From NCBI GenBank assembly GCA_014584575.1, contig JACTMP010000083.1, positions 1 to 64,000 on the forward strand: a stretch of DNA of 64,000 bases, written 5' to 3'. The translations under genes and the position numbers were made by a program. Below the pieces are notes generated by a model, which saw nothing but the letters and a program-made list of their open reading frames with translations, ran no database searches and was not told where the DNA came from. Shown here one piece after another: positions 1 to 7,833 of this stretch (position 1 is its first letter; each line of letters opens with the position of its first letter). Source of the stretch: Chloroflexota bacterium. Lineage in GTDB: Bacteria; Chloroflexota; Anaerolineae; Promineifilales; Promineifilaceae.

Positions 1-78
1 AAGGTGCGAAAATCAAGCACCCAAGCCCATCAATTGGACTTATACGGTGCAGAAATTGGAATCCAAACTCGGAATAAA

Positions 79-741
79 TTAACGCAATGCTGTACTAAGC
101 CAGTCACTTTTTCTCGTGACTATCCTTTCTGACTCGAAGGCTATGAGGCAGGTGGCGGCGAAGCCAATCATATGTACCAGCCCTTTTGTGCCCGGTACTT
201 TCCCCCAGGCAGGGCCAGTCTCGTCATCGTAGCCAAAAAATTCACCGGTGGGGTCTGGATAGGTCAATGGGAAGGACAAACCGTCTTGTTGGCGGATACG
301 TGCGAACCGCTGGACGGGCACGGCCGTTACATTGCGTACATAGGCACTGAATTCTGGCTCACCAAAGCTATCCCGTATCTCTTCACCGTACAGCAGTTGC
401 CCATCAGATTTAATGCCCAGTCGTTCGTGCAGCCAGTTCACATCGTGAAGAAGCCGGGCCTCACTCAAGGGCGGGCAGTCAATGGCTATCGGGCTAATTA
501 AGCGGCAGTAGTAACGCACCTGGCGCATCTTTTCCTCTTCGCCAGCCGTAAAATCTTCTTTGAAGATTATCCGAATATCAATATCGCTTAATGGGGTGGC
601 GCTGCCGTCTGCGTAACTGCCCACAAGATAATAACTGCGAATACGTGCCGGAAAGGCAGCTTCAAAAATGCCAATGATGCCACGAATAGTGTCATCAATC
701 TGTGACTGCCCGGTTGAATAAATCGGCTCTATAGATGACAT
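79..741 (-). CDS. Nucleotidyltransferase-domain protein
   Basis: A 220-aa soluble protein. Residues 38-60 carry a polymerase-beta-type nucleotidyltransferase motif: GSYADGSA at 41-48 followed by SDIDI with paired acidic residues D53 and D55. This is the pattern of aminoglycoside adenylyltransferases and minimal nucleotidyltransferases. The C-terminal half is not recognisable to me and may be a helical substrate-binding part. The substrate is unknown; aminoglycoside resistance, another small-molecule target or an antitoxin-type AMPylase are all possible. The start codon has only a weak GAAGAA-like ribosome site. It lies downstream of the ABC exporter on the same strand, separated by a 34-nt palindrome, so it may be a separate transcript. 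Bases 1-78 show no gene. Confidence 0.7.
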   Translation of the reverse strand: MSSIEPIYSTGQSQIDDTIRGIIGIFEAAFPARIRSYYLVGSYADGSATPLSDIDIRIIFKEDFTAGEEEKMRQVRYYCRLISPIAIDCPPLSEARLLHDVNWLHERLGIKSDGQLLYGEEIRDSFGEPEFSAYVRNVTAVPVQRFARIRQQDGLSFPLTYPDPTGEFFGYDDETGPAWGKVPGTKGLVHMIGFAATCLIAFESERIVTRKSDWLSTALR

Positions 742-751
742 TGGTTCTTCA

Positions 752-785
752 AGACCCTAAGGGTTTTTGGAAACCCTTAGGGTCT
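752..785. repeat. 34-nt palindrome, AGACC..GGTCT family, copy 1
   Basis: Perfect inverted repeat with 15-nt arms (AGACCCTAAGGGTTT and its complement) around a 4-nt loop. It overlaps the last codons of the ABC exporter gene and supplies its stop codon, so the product ends in Arg-Pro. A bidirectional terminator-like hairpin is plausible but there is no long T run. Confidence 0.85.
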
Positions 786-2543
786 GACCTCCACCAAATT
801 CGTAAATTCTTCTTGATCCCGTAGCTGCAAATCATAAATCTGCCGGTAAAGGCCGTCTTGGGCCAGCAGTTCGGCGTGGGCGCCGCGCTGGACGATGCGC
901 CCTTTGTCCAGCACCAGGATGCAGTCGGCATGTTTCAGCGTCAGCAGCCGTTGAGCGATGATGAAGGTGGTGCGCCCGGTCATCAGTTCTTGCAGCGCCT
1001 CCTGAATGAGATGCTCCGTCTCCGTGTCCACACTGCTGGTGGAATCGTCCAGGATGAGGATGCGTGGGTCTACCAGCAGGGCGCGGGCAATGGCAATGCG
1101 CTGACGCTGGCCGCCGCTGAGGGTGACGCCCCGTTCACCGACCCGCGTCTCGTACCCCTCGGTGAAACCGCTAATGAACTCATGGGCGCGGGCGGCTTTG
1201 GCGGCGGCGATGATTTCGTCCAGGGAGGCATCGGCACGGCCGTAGGCGATATTCTGGGCAATACTGGCGCTGAAGATGAACGGCTCTTGCAGCACAATGC
1301 CAAAGTGACGGCGCAGGGATTTCACTTGCAGATCGCGCACATCACGGCCGTCAATCAGGACACGGCCGTCGCTCACATCATAAAAACGGGGGATCAGGCT
1401 TGTCACCGTAGACTTGCCTGACCCGGTAGGCCCAATCAGAGCAAAACGCTGCCCCGGCTGCACATGAAAGGAAATGTCTTGCAGCACCGCCCGCGTCCCG
1501 GCATAGGCAAAACAGACGTGCTCAAACGTCACCGCCCCTATACAGTCGTCCAGCGGTTCTGCTTCTGAACTGTCTACAATTTCGGTAGGTTTATCAATAA
1601 TCTCAAACACCCGGCGCGAACTGGCCCCCGCTGTCGCCGCCAGATTCACCAGAAAACCCAATCGCTGCACCGGCTGGCCCAACATCAACACATAGGAAAT
1701 GAGGGCAAACAGCGCGCCCACCGTAATGGTGCCTTCCAGCGCCATTGGCCCGCCAAACCAGAGCAGCAGGAAAATGCTCAGCGCCACCAGGAAGGTGAAA
1801 AAAGGCCAGTTGTTGGCCCACGTTTTGATCAGGCCATATCGCTTCTCAAACCATTCGGCGTTAGAAGCGTCAAACTTCGCCAGTTCGTGCGGCTCGCGGG
1901 CAAACGCCTTGACCACATGGATGCCGGTCATGCTCTCCTGCATCACCGCCGAAAGCACACCCATCTGCTCTTGAATCCGCTTAAACATTGGCTCCACCAC
2001 ATTGCCAAAGCGCACCGCTGCCGCAATCAGCACCACCAGCGGCCCCAGGGCGATCAGCGCCAGGGGCACGGATTCCCAGAACATAGCGGCAATGACGCCG
2101 GCCATGAGCAAAATAACGGAGATGAGACCTTCCAGGCCAATGCCCACAAATTGCTCCGTTTCGCCAATGTCGCTGGTGGCCCGGCTCATCAGGTCGCCGG
2201 TATGCGCCTGGTCGTGGAAGGCGAAGGGGAGGTGCTGCACGGCGTCGTAGAAGTGGCGGCGTAAATCATAGGCTACGCGGTGAGTGAGCCATTCGGCGTA
2301 AAAAAGCTGGACATAACCCACAATGCCCCGCAGCAGAGCAATGCCCAAAATGATGGCCCCGGCGATGTAGAGCGCCTGGGCGTTGCCCGCCGCCAACCCC
2401 TCGTCAATGGCCTGTTTGATGATTTGGGGAACGACCAGACTAAAGCCGGTTGCCAGCAGCATGGCGCTGTAGGTGAGAAGGAGTTGTTTCCAGTACGGCC
2501 GTAAATACCCCAACAACCGTCTATAAACCAGGTTCTTCTTCAT
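777..2543 (-). CDS. ABC exporter half-transporter, degenerate-site subunit type
   Basis: A 588-aa type IV ABC exporter half with a six-helix membrane domain (about residues 15-310) and one nucleotide-binding domain. Walker A is GPTGSGKST (about 371-379) and the signature is LSGGQ (about 475). Walker B is followed by Asp instead of the catalytic Glu (ILDDSTSSVD), and the switch histidine is Gln (FIIAQRL). That D/Q pair is the hallmark of the non-catalytic subunit of heterodimeric exporters such as TM287/288. A consensus partner should exist, but none is in the window. The chosen ATG (MKKNLVY) is preceded by AGGAG 11 nt upstream; a start 14 codons earlier is possible. The substrate is unknown; the family covers drugs, lipids and peptides. 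Confidence 0.9.
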   Translation of the reverse strand: MKKNLVYRRLLGYLRPYWKQLLLTYSAMLLATGFSLVVPQIIKQAIDEGLAAGNAQALYIAGAIILGIALLRGIVGYVQLFYAEWLTHRVAYDLRRHFYDAVQHLPFAFHDQAHTGDLMSRATSDIGETEQFVGIGLEGLISVILLMAGVIAAMFWESVPLALIALGPLVVLIAAAVRFGNVVEPMFKRIQEQMGVLSAVMQESMTGIHVVKAFAREPHELAKFDASNAEWFEKRYGLIKTWANNWPFFTFLVALSIFLLLWFGGPMALEGTITVGALFALISYVLMLGQPVQRLGFLVNLAATAGASSRRVFEIIDKPTEIVDSSEAEPLDDCIGAVTFEHVCFAYAGTRAVLQDISFHVQPGQRFALIGPTGSGKSTVTSLIPRFYDVSDGRVLIDGRDVRDLQVKSLRRHFGIVLQEPFIFSASIAQNIAYGRADASLDEIIAAAKAARAHEFISGFTEGYETRVGERGVTLSGGQRQRIAIARALLVDPRILILDDSTSSVDTETEHLIQEALQELMTGRTTFIIAQRLLTLKHADCILVLDKGRIVQRGAHAELLAQDGLYRQIYDLQLRDQEEFTNLVEVRP

Positions 2544-2667
2544 ACGACATAGCTCTCCTACAACTATTAGACAGTTGTCTAGCAAGCTCCCAGTCTACCG
2601 CGAACAGGGCAATGTGTCCACCTTTCGTCAGCCGCGCCAATGATTTTGGTGATATTGTGCTAATTTT

Positions 2668-2698
2668 CAAAAATTTTGATATTTCACCAAAAATTTTG
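2668..2698 (+). promoter_or_regulatory. Paired palindromic operators CAAAAATTTTG
   Basis: The 11-nt palindrome CAAAAATTTTG occurs twice, at 2668-2678 and 2688-2698. The copies are 20 bp apart, about two helical turns, and the second directly abuts the -35 box of the next promoter. This geometry suggests a dimeric repressor or activator binding one DNA face. Autoregulation by the downstream DUF2089 protein is an inference. Confidence 0.55.
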
Positions 2699-2727
2699 TT
2701 GACAAGGCCCGAAAATTTGTGTATATT
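2699..2727 (+). promoter_or_regulatory. Consensus sigma70-type promoter for the DUF2089 locus
   Basis: TTGACA at 2699-2704 and TATATT at 2722-2727 are separated by exactly 17 bp. Transcription would start near 2734 and give a leader of about 80 nt containing the 34-nt palindrome at 2771-2804. It is the strongest promoter match noticed in the window. Confidence 0.7.
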
Positions 2728-2770
2728 GCCCACATCTTTTGTAATTTAACCAAAATTGAGCAACAAGATC

Positions 2771-2804
2771 AGACCTGACAGGTTTCAGAAAACCTGTCAG
2801 GTCT
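2771..2804. repeat. 34-nt palindrome, copy 2 (5' leader of DUF2089 gene)
   Basis: Inverted repeat with arms AGACCTGACAGGTTT and complement, same length and ends as the copy at 752. It ends 11 nt before the ATG at 2816, where no Shine-Dalgarno sequence is visible, so it could influence translation or act as an attenuator. Confidence 0.8.
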
Positions 2805-2815
2805 AACAACAACTC

Positions 2816-3208
2816 ATGCGTAAACTTTTGGAAAATTGCCCGGCCTGCGCGGGTGAATTGATTGTCACCCAACAGACCTGTGTGGAATGTGGTACCAGCG
2901 TGGTCGGCGAGTTCAAGCCCACTATTTTTGCCAGACTCTCCCCGGAAAACCTGGCCTTCCTGGAAGTTTTTATCAAGAACAAAGGGAATGTGAAGGAGAT
3001 GGAGCGGGAGTTGGGCGAATCGTATTGGGCAATCCGCAATCGTATCAATGAGATTATTGAGCAGTTGGGGCTGGAAAAGAAAAACGTGGAGCCGGCCGAA
3101 TCGCAAACAGACATTAGTGCCCGTCGTCAGGAGATTTTGGCGCAGTTGAATCGCGGCGAGATTGACGCAGCGACGGCGGCGGATTTGTTGAAAGCGGTGA
3201 GGGCGTGA
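2816..3208 (+). CDS. DUF2089 family zinc-ribbon/HTH protein
   Basis: A 130-aa cytosolic protein. Cysteines C8, C11, C22 and C25 form a CxxC..CxxC zinc ribbon. Residues 50-85 (GNVKEMERELG..YWAIRNRI) look like a sigma-like helix-turn-helix, together matching the DUF2089 family of presumed regulators. The C-terminal 25 residues (QEILAQLNRGEIDAATAADL) form a SHOCT-like helical hairpin. The two following gene products begin with the same hairpin, suggesting they bind each other. It sits behind a consensus promoter and paired operators. The start codon lacks a Shine-Dalgarno sequence. A regulatory role is inferred from family and context. Confidence 0.85.
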   Translation: MRKLLENCPACAGELIVTQQTCVECGTSVVGEFKPTIFARLSPENLAFLEVFIKNKGNVKEMERELGESYWAIRNRINEIIEQLGLEKKNVEPAESQTDISARRQEILAQLNRGEIDAATAADLLKAVRA

Positions 3209-3240
3209 TGCGTGATGCGTGACCCGTGACCCGTGACCGG
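3205..3240. repeat. Short tandem repeat (CGTGATG/CGTGACC heptamers)
   Basis: Several tandem 7-mers between the DUF2089 gene and the next gene. The same repeat word, in reverse orientation, lies inside the methyltransferase gene at 20969-21003. Confidence 0.7.
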
Positions 3241-3362
3241 AAGAGTTTCATGTATCACGGTTTCGTGTCGAATTATCTGAAATCCTGAAAACCTATTTGT
3301 CAATTGATATGGTCAGCACACGGCCGTATGGCCGTTGCTGCCCCCTGCAAGGAGAAAACCGA

Positions 3363-4064
3363 ATGAGTGAAGAACGTGCCCAAATTTTGGAGATGGTGAG
3401 CAAAGGCAAGATCAGTATTGAAGAAGCGGAAATGCTGCTGGATGCACTGAATGAGTCGGCGAAAAGTGATACGAGTTGGTCAGAAAAGCCGGTGAAGGAG
3501 AAGGGGGGGTACGGCAGCAGCAGCGGCAACGGCCGTAACCCTCTCCTCACTCCCGACCAGATTGTCACCCTCAGCCGCGAAGGTGTTAGCCGGGACTTTT
3601 TGCGGGCGGTGAAGGAACTGCACCATGTTTCCGGGCTGACCGGCGAGCATATTGTGGCCATGGGGCTGGCCGATGTCTCCCCTGATTTTATTCGGGCGGT
3701 AGCCAAATGCGACCTGCCGGGACTGACCGGCGACCATGTTGTGCGCATGGGCTGTGAAGATGTGTCCCCTGATTTCATTAAGGCGCTGAATGGTTTGAAT
3801 GTGAAAGGGCTGACGGGCGAGCATATTGTGGAAATGGCGATTGAAGATGTGTCGCCGGACTTTATTCGGGCGCTAGAGGGGCTGGATGTGCCGGGGCTGA
3901 CGGGCGACCATATGGTGGCCATGGCCAGAGAGGATGTCAGCCCGGATTTTATTCGCAGTCTGAAAGAGATGGATTTGTCTGGTTTTTCGGCGGAGCATGT
4001 TGTGGAAATGGCCCTGGAGGACATGGATCCCTACTTGCTGAAAGAGATGGATGGGTTGTGGTAA
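3363..4064 (+). CDS. SHOCT-like hairpin plus 29-residue repeat protein A
   Basis: A 233-aa soluble protein with no signal peptide. Residues 4-30 (ILEMVSKGKISIEEAEMLLD) form the short helical hairpin known from the N-termini of YvlB/LiaX-type proteins. From about residue 90 there are five repeats of 29 residues (87 bp) built on a GLTGEHIVxM..DVSPDFIRAL pattern. Similar repeats occur in the C-terminal parts of some BlaR1/M56-like proteins, where their role is unclear to me. The ATG is preceded by AAGGAG with an 8-nt spacer. It is the second gene of the DUF2089 locus. Molecular function is unknown; a sensory or scaffolding role is inference. Confidence 0.85.
   Translation: MSEERAQILEMVSKGKISIEEAEMLLDALNESAKSDTSWSEKPVKEKGGYGSSSGNGRNPLLTPDQIVTLSREGVSRDFLRAVKELHHVSGLTGEHIVAMGLADVSPDFIRAVAKCDLPGLTGDHVVRMGCEDVSPDFIKALNGLNVKGLTGEHIVEMAIEDVSPDFIRALEGLDVPGLTGDHMVAMAREDVSPDFIRSLKEMDLSGFSAEHVVEMALEDMDPYLLKEMDGLW
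3634..4060 (+). repeat. 87-bp coding tandem repeats (five units)
   Basis: In-frame tandem units of 87 bp encode the 29-residue repeats GLTGEHIV..DVSPDFIR. The units are diverged at nucleotide level, so this is an old protein repeat rather than a recent DNA expansion. Confidence 0.8.
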
Positions 4065-4071
4065 CAAGTTT

Positions 4072-4119
4072 GTAGTGGGCACTTCAGTGCCACAAAGGGC
4101 GATAAATCGCCTACTACGA
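4072..4119. repeat. Dispersed repeat (GTAGT-GGC..GCC-TACTAC)
   Basis: Intergenic element between the two repeat-protein genes, containing TTTGTAGTGGGCACTTCAGT and ending CCTACTACGAAC. A related element lies at 49738-49793 with its two internal hairpins in the opposite order. Confidence 0.7.
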
Positions 4120-4138
4120 ACGGTTTTTGAGGAAAAAT

Positions 4139-5149
4139 ATGATGAACGATGAACGTAAGATGATTTTGACGATGTTGGCAGAGGGTAAGATCAACTCTGA
4201 TGAGGCCAGCAAATTATTAGATGCGTTGGCGGTGAGTGAGCAGGCTGCCCCGGTTGGGGGGCGTGGCCCGGCGATGCCCCGTCGTATGCCACAAATGCCA
4301 CGAATGCCGGCGATGCCGCGCCAACCCGGCCATCCCCGGCACGGCCGTCGCCCCTTTGTCAGCGAACCCTACGCCCGCGCTATGGCCGAGGCCGGGTGGG
4401 ATGATTTGGGCGAGGACGAATTACACCAACTACAAACCCACCACGTCTCCCCGGAATATGTGCGGCGGCTGCGCGAAATGGGGTTTAGCGACCTGAGTGT
4501 AGATGATGTAGTGCAGTTGAACATTCACCATGTGCGCCCGGATTACATTCAGGCCATGCGTGATTTGGGTGTCCATTTTGATGTGGATGATCTGGTGCAG
4601 CTAGGTATTCACCATGTGCGCCCGGAATTTGTGCGCGAAATGCAGGAGTTGAAGGTGGGCGATTTGACGGTAGATGACCTGGTGCAATTGGGCATCCACA
4701 ACGTCCGGCCGGCGATGGTGCGCGAAATCCGCGAGTTGGGGCTGACCGACCTGACGGTGGATGATGTGGTGCAGTTGGGGATTCATGGAGTACGGCCGTC
4801 TTTCATTCACCAGCTACACCAGATGGGCTACACCGACCTGAGCCTGGACGATATTGTCACCTTTAGCATTCACAATGTGACGGCCGAGTTCATCAAGGAA
4901 ATGCGCGGTTTTGGGTTTAAGGGGCTGGACACCGATACGCTGGTAGAGATGCGTATCCATAACGTCACCTCCGATTTCGCTGCCGCCATTCATGCCCTGC
5001 TGCCAGACGTGGCCCCAGAGCAGTTGGTAGAGATGCGCATTCATGGTCTTTCTGCCAAACGCGCTGCCAAAGCCAAAGAAGCGTTGGGCGACGATTTCAC
5101 GGCCGAACAACTGATTGCCTGGCAAATACACGGCGAAATGGCCTGGTAA
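4139..5149 (+). CDS. SHOCT-like hairpin plus 29-residue repeat protein B
   Basis: A 336-aa soluble protein with the same design as the preceding gene. It has an N-terminal hairpin (ILTMLAEGKINSDEASKLLD) and a Pro/Met/Arg-rich linker at about residues 40-75. At least seven 29-residue repeats follow, of the form DLTVDDLVQLGIHNVRPxxV. The histidine in the IHxV core is almost invariant and replaces the acidic residue used in protein A. A GAGG ribosome site lies 6 nt before the chosen ATG; the next ATG one codon on is also possible. The two proteins look like diverged paralogues. Function unknown. Confidence 0.85.
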   Translation: MMNDERKMILTMLAEGKINSDEASKLLDALAVSEQAAPVGGRGPAMPRRMPQMPRMPAMPRQPGHPRHGRRPFVSEPYARAMAEAGWDDLGEDELHQLQTHHVSPEYVRRLREMGFSDLSVDDVVQLNIHHVRPDYIQAMRDLGVHFDVDDLVQLGIHHVRPEFVREMQELKVGDLTVDDLVQLGIHNVRPAMVREIRELGLTDLTVDDVVQLGIHGVRPSFIHQLHQMGYTDLSLDDIVTFSIHNVTAEFIKEMRGFGFKGLDTDTLVEMRIHNVTSDFAAAIHALLPDVAPEQLVEMRIHGLSAKRAAKAKEALGDDFTAEQLIAWQIHGEMAW

Positions 5150-5157
5150 GCCATTTG

Positions 5158-5204
5158 GGAGTGGCGGCTTTAGCCGTAACCGTTACGGCTAAAGCCGCCA
5201 CTCC
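5158..5204. repeat. Perfect 47-nt inverted repeat after repeat protein B
   Basis: Two perfect 23-nt arms (GGAGTGGCGGCTTTAGCCGT..) around a single centre base. It starts 8 nt after the stop codon of the upstream gene and has no T tract, so it may be a transcript-end hairpin or a mobile palindrome. A relative with the same GGAGTGG ends is at 15424-15475. Confidence 0.85.
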
Positions 5205-5297
5205 ATCTTGCTATTTCTCCTCCTGGTATTACAATGAAGTCTGTTCGATATCCTTTGCCCATTTCCAACGGCAAAGACAATTCCAGGAGGAAAACCC

Positions 5298-6647
5298 ATG
5301 CTCGTTATTATCAGTGATCTCCATCTGACCGATGGCTCGACCGGCGTCACCATTGGCCCGGCGGCGTTTGAAGATTTCCGCGCCCGGCTGCAAGAATTGG
5401 CCTTTGACGCTTCGCACCGGGCTAATAAGCAGTATGAACCGATTAAAAGCCTTGACCTGCTGCTGTTGGGGGATGTGTTTGACATTATCCGTTCCACTAA
5501 ATGGACGGCGCAGAAACAAGGGCAGGCGGGCTATGTACGGCCGTGGCACGACCCACAAAGCACCCTCTTCATTGACAAAATCCGGGAGATTACTCAGGGT
5601 ATTCTGGATCACAATGCACTGGCGTTTCAGCTACTAAAGGGATTGAGCAGCGATCATCCCATCACCGTGCCAGACCCGGTTGACGGCCGTAAACGAGTGC
5701 CCGTCCACACCAACATTTATTACCTGATCGGTAACCATGATTGGTTTTTCCACCTGCCCGGCAACGGCCATGAGGCGATTCGGCAGCAGGTGACGCAAAC
5801 GTTGGGGCTGGCGAACCCTGCCGGCCCCTACCCCCACGACCCGGCGCAAACTCCCTGGCTGATGGACATTTACCGGGCGCATGGCGTCTTTGCCCGGCAC
5901 GGTGATATTTTTGACCCCTTCAACTACGAAGCCAAAGAGGGGCGTAACGCGGCCACGTTAGGCGATGCCTTTGTGGTGGAATTGATCAACCTGTTCCCTC
6001 AAGAGGTGCGCGCCCGTATGGGAAACGAATTGCCGCCATCGCTGCTGGATGATTTGAATGAACTGGCAAATGTACGGCCGTCGCTGTTTGTGCCGGTCTG
6101 GATTGCCACTGTCTTGCAAAACACAAAGATTCCGGCAGCGCAGGCAAAACGAGTAAAGGCCATCTGGGATGAACTGGCAAACGCCTTTTTGAAGCTGGAG
6201 TTTGTGCGCAAGAAGGATACGATACGGCCGTTTGACGCCGTAGATGTATTGGAGATTGTGCTCAAGCTGTATGACAATGTGTCTGTAAACACAGCCGCCA
6301 AAGCCATTCGTTTCATTGAGGACAAGCTGTGGGGTGGCGAGACTTCGTTTGCCCGCCACGCGCTGAACGAGCCGGCCTTCAAAGAGCGGTGGGCACGCCA
6401 TATTATTTATGGGCATACCCACCATTATGAAATGGTGCCTCTCGATAAAGTGTATGAGGGGCACAACTCCTTTGACCAGATTTATTACAATTCTGGCACC
6501 TGGCACTCGGCCCATATGTTAGCCCGCGCCCGCGCTGACCGGTTTATCAATTTTCAGGTGATGACCTACCTGACCTTTTTCAAACCGGATGAACGCAAGG
6601 GACGGCCGTTTGAAACCTGGTCGGGTACGCTGGGGGTGAAACGGTAA
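5298..6647 (+). CDS. Calcineurin-like metallophosphoesterase
   Basis: A 449-aa protein with the complete dimetal phosphoesterase signature: D7 and H9 in SDLHLT, D59 in LLGDVFD, GNHDW near residue 149, and GHTHHY near residue 373. These residues coordinate two metal ions in the calcineurin superfamily. It is longer than typical minimal members, with a helical insert at about 230-350. The start is well supported by AGGAGG 7 nt upstream. No signal peptide is seen, so it is probably cytosolic. The substrate (nucleotide, phospholipid or nucleic acid) cannot be told from sequence. It appears monocistronic. Confidence 0.9.
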   Translation: MLVIISDLHLTDGSTGVTIGPAAFEDFRARLQELAFDASHRANKQYEPIKSLDLLLLGDVFDIIRSTKWTAQKQGQAGYVRPWHDPQSTLFIDKIREITQGILDHNALAFQLLKGLSSDHPITVPDPVDGRKRVPVHTNIYYLIGNHDWFFHLPGNGHEAIRQQVTQTLGLANPAGPYPHDPAQTPWLMDIYRAHGVFARHGDIFDPFNYEAKEGRNAATLGDAFVVELINLFPQEVRARMGNELPPSLLDDLNELANVRPSLFVPVWIATVLQNTKIPAAQAKRVKAIWDELANAFLKLEFVRKKDTIRPFDAVDVLEIVLKLYDNVSVNTAAKAIRFIEDKLWGGETSFARHALNEPAFKERWARHIIYGHTHHYEMVPLDKVYEGHNSFDQIYYNSGTWHSAHMLARARADRFINFQVMTYLTFFKPDERKGRPFETWSGTLGVKR

Positions 6648-6966
6648 TTGGCAATCAGGCAATCAGTTATCGGTTATTGGTAGAAAGCCGGCGATTAAAA
6701 TCGCGCCTACACAAAGCAAAGCCGACCTTCGTCGGCTAGAGATAGTCGGCGAAGGCTGACTTTGCCTTTTGTTGGTGCAGATTTATCTGCCGCCGCCAGC
6801 CCAATTGAGAATTGCTTAGTGGGGGAGCAATTTGTTGTTTTTAGCGCAGAATTGATTACTATTCCACCTGCATTATTTACTGAGGGTGTGACGGCCGTTG
6901 TGCCTGTTATCCATAGATCGAAGTCCGATAACAGATTACCAACCACCGTCAACCACTGGAGGCCCT
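6648..6966. other. Intergenic region with composite repeat
   Basis: A 319-bp gap without a convincing gene. It starts with an ATCGG/ATTGG word repeat. At about 6679-6823 it holds a composite element of short hairpins: GGCGATTAAAATCGC, GCCGACCTTCGTCGGC, TCGGCGAAGGC, then a half ending GAGAATTGCTTAG. Related elements are at 30503-30627 and 52304-52452. Confidence 0.7.
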
Positions 6967-7110
6967 ATGTCTGACGAAAATAGTTTTGACTATCCAATGA
7001 ATAACCTGATGCCATTGAAGCTAAACCGGGCGCACCGGTTTGCCCTGGCCTTGCAGCGTCTGATCAATCTGCAAGAATATAACCCCATGGGAGGTGACCG
7101 CGATGGCTGA
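6967..7110 (+). CDS. Small 47-aa protein coupled to a SET-domain gene
   Basis: An ATG preceded by GGAGG opens a 47-codon frame (MSDENSFDYPMNNLMP..). Its end overlaps the start of the following SET gene by 8 nt, and that gene's GGAGGTGA ribosome site lies within it, so translational coupling is likely. The product is soluble with a basic central part (LKLNRAHRFALALQRL). There are no recognisable motifs. It could be a small partner or substrate of the SET protein, or merely a leader peptide. Confidence 0.5.
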   Translation: MSDENSFDYPMNNLMPLKLNRAHRFALALQRLINLQEYNPMGGDRDG

Positions 7111-7696
7111 CGTCTCTTTACAATCTATCACCCATTGGACATCCCCTCACCTGTCCGCCCATCCGGTAGATAAAAAGGGAGGCTATGGCGCATTTGCCAA
7201 CGCTTCCATTGCTGCCGGTGAAGTGGTAGCAGCCTGGGGCGGCGAAATTGTGACCGGGGAGCAATTAGCCAACTACCCCCCCTTTGTACAGACCCATAGT
7301 CTGCAAATTGAAGAAGATTTGTTCATCAAGCCGTTAGATGGTGTGCCATCAGAACCGGCCGACTTTATCAACCATTCCTGTGACCCTAACCTGGGCCTGA
7401 GCGGGCAGATCACACTGGTCGCTTTACGCCCCATCAACCCTGGCGAAGAACTCTGTTTTGATTATGCCATGAGTGATGGCTCACCCTATGACGAGTTCAA
7501 CTGCGCCTGCGGGTCGCCCCACTGCCGGGGCCGGGTAACAGGCAATGACTGGCAGTTGCCTTCTTTGCAACAGCGGTATGCGGGTCGTTTCTCGCCCTAT
7601 TTGCAAAGGCGCATTGACCGGTGGCGACAGGAGCAGTTCGCTGCGAGTCGGCCGGCCGTAAACGGCCGTGCCTCCACCACCCACATCACGTCATAA
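7103..7696 (+). CDS. SET-domain protein (lysine methyltransferase-like), copy 1
   Basis: A 197-aa protein with a complete SET core: GGYGAFA near the N-terminus for SAM binding, FINHSCDPN for the pseudoknot, and GEELCFDYA with the catalytic tyrosine. A post-SET zinc cluster CxCx4C (CACGSPHC) follows. SET enzymes transfer methyl from SAM to lysine side chains; in bacteria the substrates are mostly unknown. GGAGGTGA lies 8 nt before the ATG. It is followed by a paralogous SET gene, about half identical by eye, so this is a tandem duplication. Its C-terminal tail is short and basic. Confidence 0.9.
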   Translation: MADVSLQSITHWTSPHLSAHPVDKKGGYGAFANASIAAGEVVAAWGGEIVTGEQLANYPPFVQTHSLQIEEDLFIKPLDGVPSEPADFINHSCDPNLGLSGQITLVALRPINPGEELCFDYAMSDGSPYDEFNCACGSPHCRGRVTGNDWQLPSLQQRYAGRFSPYLQRRIDRWRQEQFAASRPAVNGRASTTHITS

Positions 7697-7833
7697 ACCG
7701 CATCCTTTTTCGGCCAGCCTGATGCTCTGGCTGTTTTGTGTTGCCGCCTGCAAGCTGCGGCAACCCTTTATTTTCTGTGGCATGTAGAGCGATTCTGCAA
7801 AATCGCCTTGCAGCAAAACAAGGAGACAAAAAG
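7697..7833. other. Intergenic hairpins between the SET genes
   Basis: Contains two small inverted repeats: GTTGCCGC..GCGGCAAC near 7739-7763 and GCGATTCTGCAAAATCGC near 7790-7807. The second word recurs near 31707-31730 as GCGATTTTGTAAAATCGC. No gene is seen here. Confidence 0.6.

Noticed and set aside
3634..5060. 87-bp repeats in two adjacent genes as a possible CRISPR or satellite
   Set aside because: They are in-frame, diverged protein repeats without invariant nucleotide cores.
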